Below, in pieces: positions 42,915 to 52,869 of a stretch of DNA of 64,000 nt (position 1 is the stretch's first letter; every line of letters begins with the position of its first letter). Location: NCBI GenBank assembly GCA_030849465.1, contig JARVLF010000005.1, positions 62,001 to 126,000 of the forward strand, written 5' to 3'. The notes beneath the pieces are model-generated. The model was not told where the DNA came from. It was given only the letters and a program-made list of their open reading frames with translations, and ran no database searches. Made by a program: the position numbers and the translations under genes. Source of the stretch: Moesziomyces globuligerus (lineage: Eukaryota > Basidiomycota > Ustilaginomycetes > Ustilaginales > Ustilaginaceae).

Positions 42915-45900
42915 ATGGCACCCTCACCGGCAAAACCACCATCGCTCTTCGTCGACCTCACCGCGGACGACGACGACGATGACGACTCTCTCTCCGAGCT
43001 CTCGGACCCGGGCGTCTCCGCATCGAGGCCGGCCTCGCCGACCAAGGCCAAGCCAAAGCCGCCTTCCAAACAGACACCCAAACAGACACCCTCGTCTTCC
43101 GCCACGTCGACGCTGAAAAAGTCAGCCTCATCTTCCAGCATAGCTCCCAAGCCTTCCTCCCAGAACGGCACAGCCGCAAAGCCTGCCTCGAAGCCCAAGG
43201 CGAGGAAGTCGGAGCCCATCCCAGCCACCGCCGCCGCTGCCTCGTCCTCGTCGCGTTCCGCTCCCATCAGCGATGTCGTCCGCGCTCGCACCCACGTCAA
43301 TGCCGAGGGCCAACCGCAGAAGCTCTGCCACCAGCACCACCAGCCGTGCAAGGGCGCGCTGCTCGAATGCACCTTTATGCGCGCCCCGGGCAAGCGCTGC
43401 CAGGGCAGATACTGCTTCGCCTCGCTCCGCCGCTTCTACGACCAGGACGCAGAGACCATCGTCAAGTCCAACCGCATGATGGTCAACCCGGCAGAGCACT
43501 GCCCCCCCTCCGAGGCAAAGTATGCGTGGAAGTGTCCTCGCTGCCGCGGCAAATGCGCCTGCTCCACCTGCCGCAAGGCCGCCGGCCTCGAGCCTCTCGG
43601 CAGGTGGTCCGGCGGCGCTCGCACCTCGACCGCAGCCGATGCATCCGCCGAAAAGCCGAGCAAGGGCAAAGCAAAGGCACAGCACGACTCGTCCACCAAG
43701 GGCGCCAAGGGCGCCAAGCCCAAGGATCGCACGCTCGCAGAGGCCGTCGCCGCAGCACACAAGAACGCAGCCAAGCCCAAGTCGAAAGCCAAAGCCAAGC
43801 CGAAAGGAGCCGAGGACGGTGACGTGGACGATGGCATCCGCACTCCTCCGCCTCCCGGCTCCAAGCCCGCTCCCAAAAACAACACGCTGGCCTCGATCCT
43901 CTCTGGCACGGCGCGCGCTCCCGCCGCCTCGTTCAAGGTGCACAAGCCTCCGGCCGAGGTGGCGCCGCCGGCGTTTGAGCTGATCGAGACCAAGCTGCCC
44001 GAGGCGAACCTGCGCGCGCGCATGTGGATCTACGAGAGCATGGTGCGCTTCGACAAGTTCGGCCTGAGCCGCTCGGTGCTCTCGCAGCTCGACCGGTTCG
44101 AGCACTGGACGCACGCCATGGCGCAGGAGATGCTCGGCTGCCTGCTCAAGACCATCGCCGGCCTCGGCCACGTCGACAAGGGTCAGCCCACCAAGCCGTA
44201 CGCCAAGGCCATCACCTCGTTCCGCGCCCACGGCAAGAGTCTGCAGCGCGGCGAACCGTGGTCGGCGGCGACGGAGCTCTTGGCTCTGCTCGGCTTGACG
44301 CGCATGCCGCTGCCGTACGTCGAGCACGATGTTCCCGTCGAGGTCGAAGCGGCCGCAGCAGAGCGTTCGCCCTCGCCGCCCATGGCCAGGGTCACGCGTG
44401 CACGCCGCGCAAAGGAGAACAGGCAGTACGACATGGCTCGCCAGCTCTCGTTGCTCGACGAGTGGGAGGCCGAGGAGTTTGGCGAGGCGGCCAACGACGA
44501 TGCGGACGACGACGACGACGACGCCCCGCGCGCCAGACGCACTCGCGGCGGTGGTGGCGCGAAAAAGTCGATCTACGTCTACGACGATGCGAGCGACGAT
44601 GAGAGCATGGCCGATCCGGACGACGACGCACGCGGGCGACGATCGGGGCGCGCGCGCAACGCGCCGCCCAAGGCCGCAACGCCCGAGGTGCGACTCACAG
44701 GCCGACAGCAGGCGATCCGACTGCAGCAGGAGCAGCAGAAAGAGGAGCAAGCCGCGCGACAGGAGCAGCAAGCTCAAGAGGCCGAGGCGGCGGCACAGGA
44801 AGAGCAAGAGGAGCAAGCGGCAAAGAAAGGTGCTAGGAAGCGAACCAAGCCGTCGCGCAACCACGACTCGGACTCGGACTCTGCGCTGAGCGATGTGTCG
44901 GACGACGACGCCGAGCGTACGCAGCGCAAGAAGCGACGGATGGTGGTCAGCAGTGACGGTGAAGACACGGACGCAGCCGATACCAAGGTGTCGAGCGAAG
45001 CGGACGAGGTGGACGAGGTCTCGACGAGCGGTTTGGAGCGGGAGATGGAGAGTCCGGATCTGGAGACCAAGGTGTCGATCCTAAGTGCGCTGATCGATGC
45101 TGCGGTCATGTCGGAAGCGGTGGCGGAGGAGCTGAAGCAGGCTGCGGAGAGCATCGTCGGACTGGAGCGGAGCCATCGGGTGGAGCAGGCCGAGATGGAG
45201 AAGGAACTGGCCGAGGAGGTGGCGGAGCTGGGACGGCGTGCGCCGAGCATCGTTTCGCGCGAGTATCAGCGGTGGAAGGCGGAAAAGGTGGCGATGGAGG
45301 AGGAGCATGCGAGGCGACGGATCGAGGCGCGCGTGGTGGCGGAGCTCGCCATCGACACGCATGCGCTGCGCACGGGTGCGCTGGGATGCGATGTCGACGG
45401 ACGCGAGTTCTGGCATCTGCGCGAGTACCAGGAGCGCATGCCCAAACACACGCAGGGACGCTATGCGTGGTGCGTGGTTGTGCTCGGACCTACCTTTCCC
45501 ATCGATCCGAACCAGGTCGCCGATGGGGCTGATGAGACCACAGACACGCAAGCGAATGGCGATGCGAGCACAGCCGCAGCTCAGCCGGACCGACTCAAGG
45601 ACGAGAGCGATGATAGCGGACTCACGTCGCTCGACGAAGGCTCAGAGTGTTGGCCATCCAAGCACGAGGACGGGATGTTGGGGCTGGCTGTCTCGAGCAA
45701 GGCTACCGGCGCGAAGAGTAGCGCGGGCGAGGTGGGAGGGGAGGTAGGGCAGCGCGTCTGCATGGGAGCCAACTCGCCGAGCACGATCAAGGCGCTGATC
45801 GAGTATACGATGTATCGGTTGGAGCGGGTCGAGTACGAGGAGAATGTGGCGATGCAGGATCGGGAGCGACGCGCTGCGCTGGCCAAAGCGGCGAGCGAGA

Positions 45901-46124
45901 GCATCGAAAGCACCGAGAGCACCGAGAGCACCGAGGGCGGAGGATCGGGTGCATCGGCATGGACCAAGGCCGAGGGAGGCGAGAGCGTGCAGGCCGTACG
46001 CAAGGCCAAGCAGCTGCTCAAGGATGCGCACGACGAGCGACGCAAGCAGGTCGAACAGCTCGTCAAGCGTCTGCACAAGTCGAAAGAGTACTTTGCCTGG
46101 CACCGCGAAGAACCAGCGCCCTGA
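42915..46124 (+). CDS. CDCA7-type zinc-finger (4CXXC_R1) chromatin protein
   Basis: Probable nuclear chromatin factor. From 42915 (MAPSPAKPPSLFVDL) the protein is 1069 residues. A 4CXXC_R1 zinc domain spans about 126-226: LCHQHHQPCKG, LLECTF, CQGRYCFASLRRFY, then WKCPRCRGKCACSTCRK. A helical DDT-like block lies at about 355-425 (MWIYESMVRFDKFGLSRSVL), and a WHIM-like motif near 811 (GALGCDVDGREFWHLREY). Acidic low-complexity stretches and a Gln/Glu-rich coiled coil (about 595-640) lie between. In CDCA7 the domain works with the remodeller HELLS, and in animals it is tied to DNA methylation; here the partner is unknown. The first Cys pair is CHQH instead of CHQC. Alternatively it could be a DDT/WHIM remodeller subunit that acquired the zinc domain. 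Confidence 0.85.
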   Translation: MAPSPAKPPSLFVDLTADDDDDDDSLSELSDPGVSASRPASPTKAKPKPPSKQTPKQTPSSSATSTLKKSASSSSIAPKPSSQNGTAAKPASKPKARKSEPIPATAAAASSSSRSAPISDVVRARTHVNAEGQPQKLCHQHHQPCKGALLECTFMRAPGKRCQGRYCFASLRRFYDQDAETIVKSNRMMVNPAEHCPPSEAKYAWKCPRCRGKCACSTCRKAAGLEPLGRWSGGARTSTAADASAEKPSKGKAKAQHDSSTKGAKGAKPKDRTLAEAVAAAHKNAAKPKSKAKAKPKGAEDGDVDDGIRTPPPPGSKPAPKNNTLASILSGTARAPAASFKVHKPPAEVAPPAFELIETKLPEANLRARMWIYESMVRFDKFGLSRSVLSQLDRFEHWTHAMAQEMLGCLLKTIAGLGHVDKGQPTKPYAKAITSFRAHGKSLQRGEPWSAATELLALLGLTRMPLPYVEHDVPVEVEAAAAERSPSPPMARVTRARRAKENRQYDMARQLSLLDEWEAEEFGEAANDDADDDDDDAPRARRTRGGGGAKKSIYVYDDASDDESMADPDDDARGRRSGRARNAPPKAATPEVRLTGRQQAIRLQQEQQKEEQAARQEQQAQEAEAAAQEEQEEQAAKKGARKRTKPSRNHDSDSDSALSDVSDDDAERTQRKKRRMVVSSDGEDTDAADTKVSSEADEVDEVSTSGLEREMESPDLETKVSILSALIDAAVMSEAVAEELKQAAESIVGLERSHRVEQAEMEKELAEEVAELGRRAPSIVSREYQRWKAEKVAMEEEHARRRIEARVVAELAIDTHALRTGALGCDVDGREFWHLREYQERMPKHTQGRYAWCVVVLGPTFPIDPNQVADGADETTDTQANGDASTAAAQPDRLKDESDDSGLTSLDEGSECWPSKHEDGMLGLAVSSKATGAKSSAGEVGGEVGQRVCMGANSPSTIKALIEYTMYRLERVEYEENVAMQDRERRAALAKAASESIESTESTESTEGGGSGASAWTKAEGGESVQAVRKAKQLLKDAHDERRKQVEQLVKRLHKSKEYFAWHREEPAP

Positions 46125-47417
46125 TGCCACCTCAATGTAGCTTGTTGGGCTCGACGCTTTTTCGAGCGCGCTCTGAAAGGATGCGAGCTTCGACTCGAGT
46201 GTGAAACCCAACCGCGAGTCGTGAGTGCGAGGTCCAACATGACGGCCGACAGCCTTGGACAAGCCGAGCAAGCCGAGCTCGGTTTCGCGGCCAAGTCTGC
46301 GAGTGTGTGCGGGGAAAAAAGCGAGGATCCGAAGGTCAAAAAGTGGAGGAAAAGCCTTGGTTCTCGATGACGTCTAGCTGCCTTGCAGATCGGGAGGCAG
46401 ACGACGAAAAATAGACTTTGTCGGCTGCATAGATTCCAGCACTGCACATATCTCGGCCTTGGATAGTATGCTGTTCGAGAGCCTATCACACTCGAGCTCC
46501 AGGCGATGCCCCCCTTCCGGCTCCTCCGGCTCCTCCGGGTTCGTCGGGTTCGCAGGTTCTCCGCTCGGGACCCTGCCGATAGTGTTGGGGACTTTGAAAT
46601 AGCCTATCTTGACCGCGAGGAAAGGGCGTGAGAGAGCCCAATCGGGTTGATGACTCGCCTTGGTTGGGCGCTGTGCCTGTGCCTTTCGGTGCCAAGCCCG
46701 CCTGATTCGTGATGGTCGGAAATTCCCGACGCCGCGTGCTGCCGGTGCTGCCGGTCAGATCAGCTCAAAGCTCGGTCGCTTTTTTTGGCAGCTCCGGCGA
46801 CACTCATCGCGTGGGCGAGGTCGCTCCCTTGCATCCTCGCTCCCTCGCTCCGTCCTCCCCTCCGCATACCATCCAAGCACGCCAACGCCAGCTTGCCCCC
46901 TCCCCACGGCGTGCTATCTCCCAACCGCATACATCGCACCTACCGTATCCTTATCGTCTCCCCGGTCGCTCGCTCGCCCTCGATCCTAGCATCTCTCGTT
47001 CCTAGTCATCGTCTTTTATCAACGCCAAACCGCATCGCATCTTCTTTTATCGCCCCATAAGCGCTCAGTGGCCCCCAACTTCATCCGACAGCTAGCAAGC
47101 CATCGATCCACAACGTCGCCTCCTCACCACCTACTCCTCTTGTCCAACCACCTCTTCCTCCATGTCAGCCGTCTTTGGTCAAGGTTGCCCTTACTCTGAA
47201 TACCAAGACTCCAGCCAGACTCGTCCCTACCCCATCCGCTCCTCGTCGCTCTTCTCCTGACACTCCTCGGCCAGCCCTCGCACCTCGGCATCCGCCGCTC
47301 ACATCCCACCACGCAGCCGGCTCTTCCTCGCGCATCTGCTTCCGCCCTTGGACGGCGCACGTCCCTCGAGTCGCTCTCGGCGGCCCCGCTCGCTGAGAAC
47401 CCCTTCGGCGCTCCACC
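46125..47417. other. Intergenic region upstream of TSC1
   Basis: 1293 bases without a supported gene. It includes a short GGCTCCTCC-type repeat near 46517-46540. From about 46850 to 47417 the plus strand is strongly pyrimidine-rich, suggesting a long TSC1 leader and promoter. Confidence 0.55.
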
Positions 47418-50400
47418 ATGCCGCCCCCCTCCTTCTCCCACCCGACCGCCGTGGTCTTGCCGCGCGCCGTCCAATCCTGGCTCAAGGACCTCATCCAAAA
47501 GATTCGCTCCGCACTCACAATCAACGATGAGATCAAGCGCCATTCGATCCTCTCAGCCATCGAGGCCTCCGTAGAGGAGCACGCACAGAACCTCCACAAC
47601 GCCGCCACCGCCGACGACGCCAACCACCCTCCCGCAGCCGGCCCTTCGCCCACCGCACAGATCAAGTCCCAGGTCTCCCTCCGCATCAACGACGCCATCC
47701 AGAACATGCTTCAAGGCGAGCTCGAGGCGCGCCAGAACGAGAAGCTCCCGGCCATCGTCGACGTCCTCTTCGCAGCCATGCCCCTCTTGGGCCCCACCTC
47801 CATCGTCATGGAGTGGTGGGATCTCGTCCTCCATCCGCTCCTCAAAAGCGCGTCCGTGCAAAACATCACCGCAAACCGCGCGCGCGAGCTCGTCGTCCGC
47901 GCCATGGTCGCAGCGCCCACCACAGCCTACGAGGACGAGCCGGCGCCCGTCGCCGTCTGGCCAGCTCCCGCTTCCGCCGAGCCAGCCGACATCTCGTCGC
48001 CCTCCACCTCCTCGACAAGTCCCCGACGCGCTCGTGCGGTCCCCTACCCCATGTCCGCCGCCGCACCATCCTCGTCTTCGCCCTCGCGCCAACAGCCACG
48101 CAGCCCCTCGCTCACCAACCCCTCCGCCTCGGCAAGCAGATCCGCCTCGGTCGGTTCGCGCCACGACACCTTCCGCCGCTTTGCCCAGCGCATCCTCGAC
48201 CTCTACCTCGCAGAGGCCGCTCAGGAAAGCCAGCAGATCCGCTCCGACGAGCCCAGCTCGCGCAGAGGCAGCGCACCCGACCTCGCCATCGCACGCGATC
48301 TCAGCCACAGCAGCCACCTCGTCCGCGACCCCGCCACCCTCGTCTGGAAGGGCAACCTCGAATCCATCCTCCTCGTCTACAGCAACCAGAAGCCCAAGGA
48401 GTTCTTCCACCACATCGCAGACGCCTTCTCCGAGCCCACCGCGCGCGTGCCCCTCCTCTTCCTCCTCTCCACCTTCCTCCGCCTCTACCCCATCCACGCC
48501 TACCACATCACCGCCACCGCCCTCCCGCGCATGCTCCTCCTCTCGCTCCAGCTCGACACCTCGACCACCTGCGTCTCGCTCGGCGTCACCGCTCTCATCA
48601 TGCTCATCCCGCACATCCCCAACTGGATCGCAAACGGCGGCGCCGGCGGCCTCCCCACCCTCCTCTCCATCTTTGCCCGCATCGTCGACTGGAGGCGCCT
48701 CGGCAACGGCTGGGAGACGCGCATCGGCGACGATCCACAGCTCGCAGAGCTCCGCAGGGAGAAGGACGAGGAGTTTGGCGAGATGGACCGCCTCGGCAAA
48801 CGGCTTCACATCAAGCCCGCCCTTCGCTGGCACCGCCTCGAGTCGACCTTTGACACCACCATGTCCACCCCGCCCAACGCGGAGCACCTCTTCACCTTCC
48901 TCTACGGCCTCTTCCCCTGCAACGTCATCCGCTTCCTCCGCTCCCCCATCGACTACCTCCGCAAGGCTTCCTTCGACAGCCCCTCGGAAGGTCCCTGGGA
49001 GGACATGATGGACGAGGTCGCCGTCCAGACTCGCGCCGCGCCCATCCTCCGTCGCCACACGCTCCATCCCGCGCTCATCACGCTCGACGCCGAGACCGAG
49101 CTCACGGACAAGCAGCGCTGGCTCGACCACGACTCGGCAGACATCAATGCCGAATGCCTCGGCCTCTTTCTCGGAAAGTGGCACGACGTCAATCCGTCGC
49201 ACATCGTGCAGGCCGAACGCCAGCGCCAGGGATCGCTCGAAAACGAGGCGCCCGACGACGAGACCGCCTCCGTCTTTTCGTCCGAGGCGCGCTTGGGGCC
49301 CTTTGACATGGGTCGACGCCGCAGCGCTGCGGCGCTCTTGCATCCCTCGTCGCCCAGCGGCTCGGCGCATCGCCACTACCAGCGTGTGCCGCACTCGGTC
49401 AACCCGGACGACATCCTGTTGACCTACGCCTCGCTGCGCTCCGGCGCACCGCTCATGTCGGCCACCGTCGCCACGCAGACGCCCAGCTTCGGCGGCTCGC
49501 CAGCACCCTCCGTGTTTGGCACCGCCACGCAGCCTCTGGCTGCGGCAGCCCAGCGGCTCGACGACTCGATCGGCCCAACCGCCGTGCCGCAGTCTAGAGT
49601 CGCTTCCGCCTCCTCGGCCATGACGGCAAGCGGGACGCTGTCGAGGTTGCTCCCCGCTGCGAGCGCCACCGCCGCCGCTACGCCTGCCATCATCACCGCC
49701 GTCGGCAGCTCGAGCGCCTCGACCATGCCCATGTCGATGCCGGCCTCGCCGGCTACGCATGCGACGCATGCCTCGCTCGCACGCGTGCGCTCGCGCTCCG
49801 GCTCGCTCTCGTCGGTGCTCTCGAGCAACTCGCCCAGCCCTGCCACGCCGACCTCGCCCACGCTCACGGGACGCCATCCGCTCGCCTCGAGTCATCTGCC
49901 CTCCGGCCCGCTCACCCCGCACGCCGATTCGAGGGGCAAGCCGACGCTGGGCGTGCCGTCGTTGGAAGGTGGTGCCTCGGTCTCGGTGCTCGATGCGGGT
50001 AGCAGCGATGCGTCGATCATCTCGTTCCTGCAGCGCGAGAATCTGCTGCTGCGCAACGAGCTCAACTTTGAGCTGTATCTCAAGGAGCAGCATCTGCGGC
50101 ACATTGGTCGGCTGCATCGCGAAAAGGTCACCGATACGGCGCTCGAGGCTGAACGACAGAACCTCTACCACACGGTGCGGACGCTGCGCTCTGCGAGTGC
50201 TGCGCAGCTGGCGGAGCTCGAGAGGTGTCGTGCGGAAGCGGCGTCGACCAAGACGAGGCATGTGCAGTGGGAGGCGGATCTGAACAACAAGCTGCGCGCG
50301 TATCGCGAGGAGCGCAAGGCATGGACCATGGAGGCTCGGGCGCTCAAGTCGCAGGCCGAAGAAGATGCTGCGCACATCTCGTCGCTCTCGCGTCAACTCG

Positions 50401-50999
50401 AAGAGTCCGGTGCTCAGCTCTTTGAGCTCCAGACGAGGCTGGAGACGGATGGGCCTAAGATGGCTAAGCTCGAGCAGTACGCGGACAAGATCGCACAGCT
50501 GAGTGCGTGTTTGGCGTACTGGGATAGCGATGTGCTCAAGTACGAGCAGCAGCGACGCGAGATGGACAAGCTGTTGAACAGGTGGGATGAGATGGCGTAC
50601 TTGGTCGAGTCGACCGAGGCGACGCTGAGCGAGGTCGAGCAGACGTGTGCGAGGCTCGAGGCCGACAATGCGCGGCTGACACAGGAGCTTCAGTCCGCGT
50701 TGGAGGGTGTCAAGACGCTGAGGGCCGAGAAGGGAGAGTTGGTCAGCCACACACTGCCGAGGCACCAGCAGGCCATGCAGACGGTGTCCGAACTCGAGGC
50801 TCAGCGCGACGCGCTGCGCGAGCACAACGAACGCCTAGAGGAAAAACTCCTCGACCTCAGCGCACGCTTCGAGACCCTCCAGCTCCACCACACCGCCCCC
50901 AACCGCCTCGCGCCTACGACGCAGAACAAAGACGCCAATGACGACGTCCCTGATCTTCCACACGGCCTCGCCGTACCTCAGTCCGCTCCTGAGCCATAG
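47418..50999 (+). CDS. TSC1: Hamartin homologue (Tsc1)
   Basis: Scaffold subunit of the TSC complex, which with Tsc2 inactivates Rheb and so restrains TORC1. A single exon codes for 1193 residues, close to human hamartin. The hamartin core is at about residues 300-430: LVWKGNLESILLVYSNQKP, EFFHHIADAF, PLLFLLSTFLRLYPIHAYH, then TALIMLIPHIPNW. A Ser/Ala/Thr-rich disordered middle (about 600-850) is followed by a long coiled coil (about 865-1150; ENLLLRNELNFELYLKEQHL) that in the family contacts Tsc2. The start has a CCACC ATG context at 47418. No Tsc2 gene is in the window. It converges on JEN1 over 1870 bases. Confidence 0.9.
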   Translation: MPPPSFSHPTAVVLPRAVQSWLKDLIQKIRSALTINDEIKRHSILSAIEASVEEHAQNLHNAATADDANHPPAAGPSPTAQIKSQVSLRINDAIQNMLQGELEARQNEKLPAIVDVLFAAMPLLGPTSIVMEWWDLVLHPLLKSASVQNITANRARELVVRAMVAAPTTAYEDEPAPVAVWPAPASAEPADISSPSTSSTSPRRARAVPYPMSAAAPSSSSPSRQQPRSPSLTNPSASASRSASVGSRHDTFRRFAQRILDLYLAEAAQESQQIRSDEPSSRRGSAPDLAIARDLSHSSHLVRDPATLVWKGNLESILLVYSNQKPKEFFHHIADAFSEPTARVPLLFLLSTFLRLYPIHAYHITATALPRMLLLSLQLDTSTTCVSLGVTALIMLIPHIPNWIANGGAGGLPTLLSIFARIVDWRRLGNGWETRIGDDPQLAELRREKDEEFGEMDRLGKRLHIKPALRWHRLESTFDTTMSTPPNAEHLFTFLYGLFPCNVIRFLRSPIDYLRKASFDSPSEGPWEDMMDEVAVQTRAAPILRRHTLHPALITLDAETELTDKQRWLDHDSADINAECLGLFLGKWHDVNPSHIVQAERQRQGSLENEAPDDETASVFSSEARLGPFDMGRRRSAAALLHPSSPSGSAHRHYQRVPHSVNPDDILLTYASLRSGAPLMSATVATQTPSFGGSPAPSVFGTATQPLAAAAQRLDDSIGPTAVPQSRVASASSAMTASGTLSRLLPAASATAAATPAIITAVGSSSASTMPMSMPASPATHATHASLARVRSRSGSLSSVLSSNSPSPATPTSPTLTGRHPLASSHLPSGPLTPHADSRGKPTLGVPSLEGGASVSVLDAGSSDASIISFLQRENLLLRNELNFELYLKEQHLRHIGRLHREKVTDTALEAERQNLYHTVRTLRSASAAQLAELERCRAEAASTKTRHVQWEADLNNKLRAYREERKAWTMEARALKSQAEEDAAHISSLSRQLEESGAQLFELQTRLETDGPKMAKLEQYADKIAQLSACLAYWDSDVLKYEQQRREMDKLLNRWDEMAYLVESTEATLSEVEQTCARLEADNARLTQELQSALEGVKTLRAEKGELVSHTLPRHQQAMQTVSELEAQRDALREHNERLEEKLLDLSARFETLQLHHTAPNRLAPTTQNKDANDDVPDLPHGLAVPQSAPEP

Positions 51000-52869
51000 C
51001 CCTTTGCATCCTCCCTCACTCTGTGCACGTCGAAGCTAACACCACGCCGCTGTACACTTTGCTCTGCCGTGTGGAATGCCTTGAAAGGCCGTGCTTTCGA
51101 GTCTGACTGAATTAGACGAGGGTTTGCAACGGTGTGGTGGGCGCCTTGCAATGAGGCGGTCAAATGTGTCGTTGGCCAACGGGTGCGGATCCATTCAAGG
51201 TGCTGGCATGACAACGTGTGGGATTGCGCTACCAGTCGGCGAGCGAGAGCGCCTTGGTCACGATCCATGGCCTTTGTTCGACCAGCTCAGGCCCCAGTGT
51301 GGTGTGTGGCCGGTAGGACCACGCAGCTCGGGGGAACACAGACCACAGCCGAACACGCTGGTTGGTGCTGGTCACGGTCTCTCGTCGTGCAGCGAACCTA
51401 CCTTGGGCCGCCTGTATTAAACTCGGCTACTTTGCTCGTCCACTTTGCGGGATCCGGAGGTGTCAAGATGACGATGCAAAGCGATGCGAAGCTGCGCATG
51501 GCCGTGACGAAGAAGACGAGCAAAGATCTTTGTCCTTCATTGGTCCTGTGTGACGGTACACTACGGCGATTTCGGCTCCCTCGTCCAGGTCCTTCAGCCG
51601 CTTCGGATCGTTCGACTCGTTCGGATCGTTCAAGTCGTTGGGCTGACGACGATGGCCCGTCGCACTTTTATACGCAGTGTTCTGCGGGTCAGTAGATGCA
51701 AGAGGTCGTACGACTACCGCACACGTACGTCGAGCACGCGCACGATATGTACCAATGCGCAAGCAAGAATCGGCACGACGCCACGGGTGCCCTCAGGCTC
51801 GGAGGCCCGTATGCACCGACCAAGCGCACCTCGCAACCACCGAGGCGATGCCACGCGAAAAACCACGGCCACATGACAAACTCTCAACTCTTTCCGGCAC
51901 ACTTGAATTCTGCCTCTGTAACCTCGTTGCCAGGTCTGTGGACGATGCAGCGATGATTGATCCGAGGGGTCTGATGAGCTCGGCCAACGCTGCAGGTCGT
52001 GCATGGTGCGTGCCGAGTTGGTGAAAAGCGAGCACGAGCGCAACCTAAGGCGGCTGCGAGGTCGAGGCCTTAATGGGATGGAAAGGCTGTCGCCGCGTCG
52101 CTGACCGTGGCTGGAAACGAATCGCATCAGGCTGATGGGTTTGCGCTCCGAAGGGTTTGCTGCTGACGAGAGTGCATGTCTGGCCGTCGTACAACCGGCT
52201 GGAGAAGCGCTCCCCCGAATCAGGCCCATCCGACTGCGAGCGTCTGAGAGCTTGGCACCCAAACGCACCGGCTTCTGGACGCTGGAATCACGGCCTCCAC
52301 CGCGGTCGCTGCCACGCTCGTATGGCATCGCGCGCCCAACGCGCTGGATCGTCCGGGCCATGCCGCTGCGCGCAGGATCGACAAGCGCCATTGCTGGCCG
52401 ACGCACTCTTCGCAGAGTCGAACGCGGCGTCGGTCGTGTGGGGCTCCTTGGCCGCCACACGGCCCCAGTGTCGCGACCCTGATGTACTGTTGGCCCCGCA
52501 TGTGGGGTCGTTGCTCGTGGGCTAACGATCGTGGAGTGCCTACCACTATTGCAGGCCCACTCGCAGCCGCCGTCTGGCAGGATGGCCGCGTTCCGCTCCC
52601 TTAGTAGAGAAAGTGTCACTCCGCACCCGACCCACTTGTACCTACCATTACCATCATCCCGAGTCCCACGCAATACAAACTCAATGTGCCGATCCCATTC
52701 CACATCGGCCCAACTGACTCGACCGGCATTCCGTCGTACGCGGCACGCCGACATTGCCACACATCGCGCGCAAGAAGAGACAAAGCATGGCCCAAAACCA
52801 AATTTGCGCGAGAGAAGACAAGACTCAAGAGTTAGTGTACATCGAAGAAAACCGGCGGGCTGTGCAAGT
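51000..52869. other. Long convergent intergenic region without a gene
   Basis: 1870 bases between the 3' ends of TSC1 and JEN1. A minus-strand frame stays open from inside JEN1 down to 51714, and small plus-strand frames occur, but none has coding-type third positions or a recognisable domain. A non-coding RNA or a decayed gene could lie here; I see nothing specific. Confidence 0.55.
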
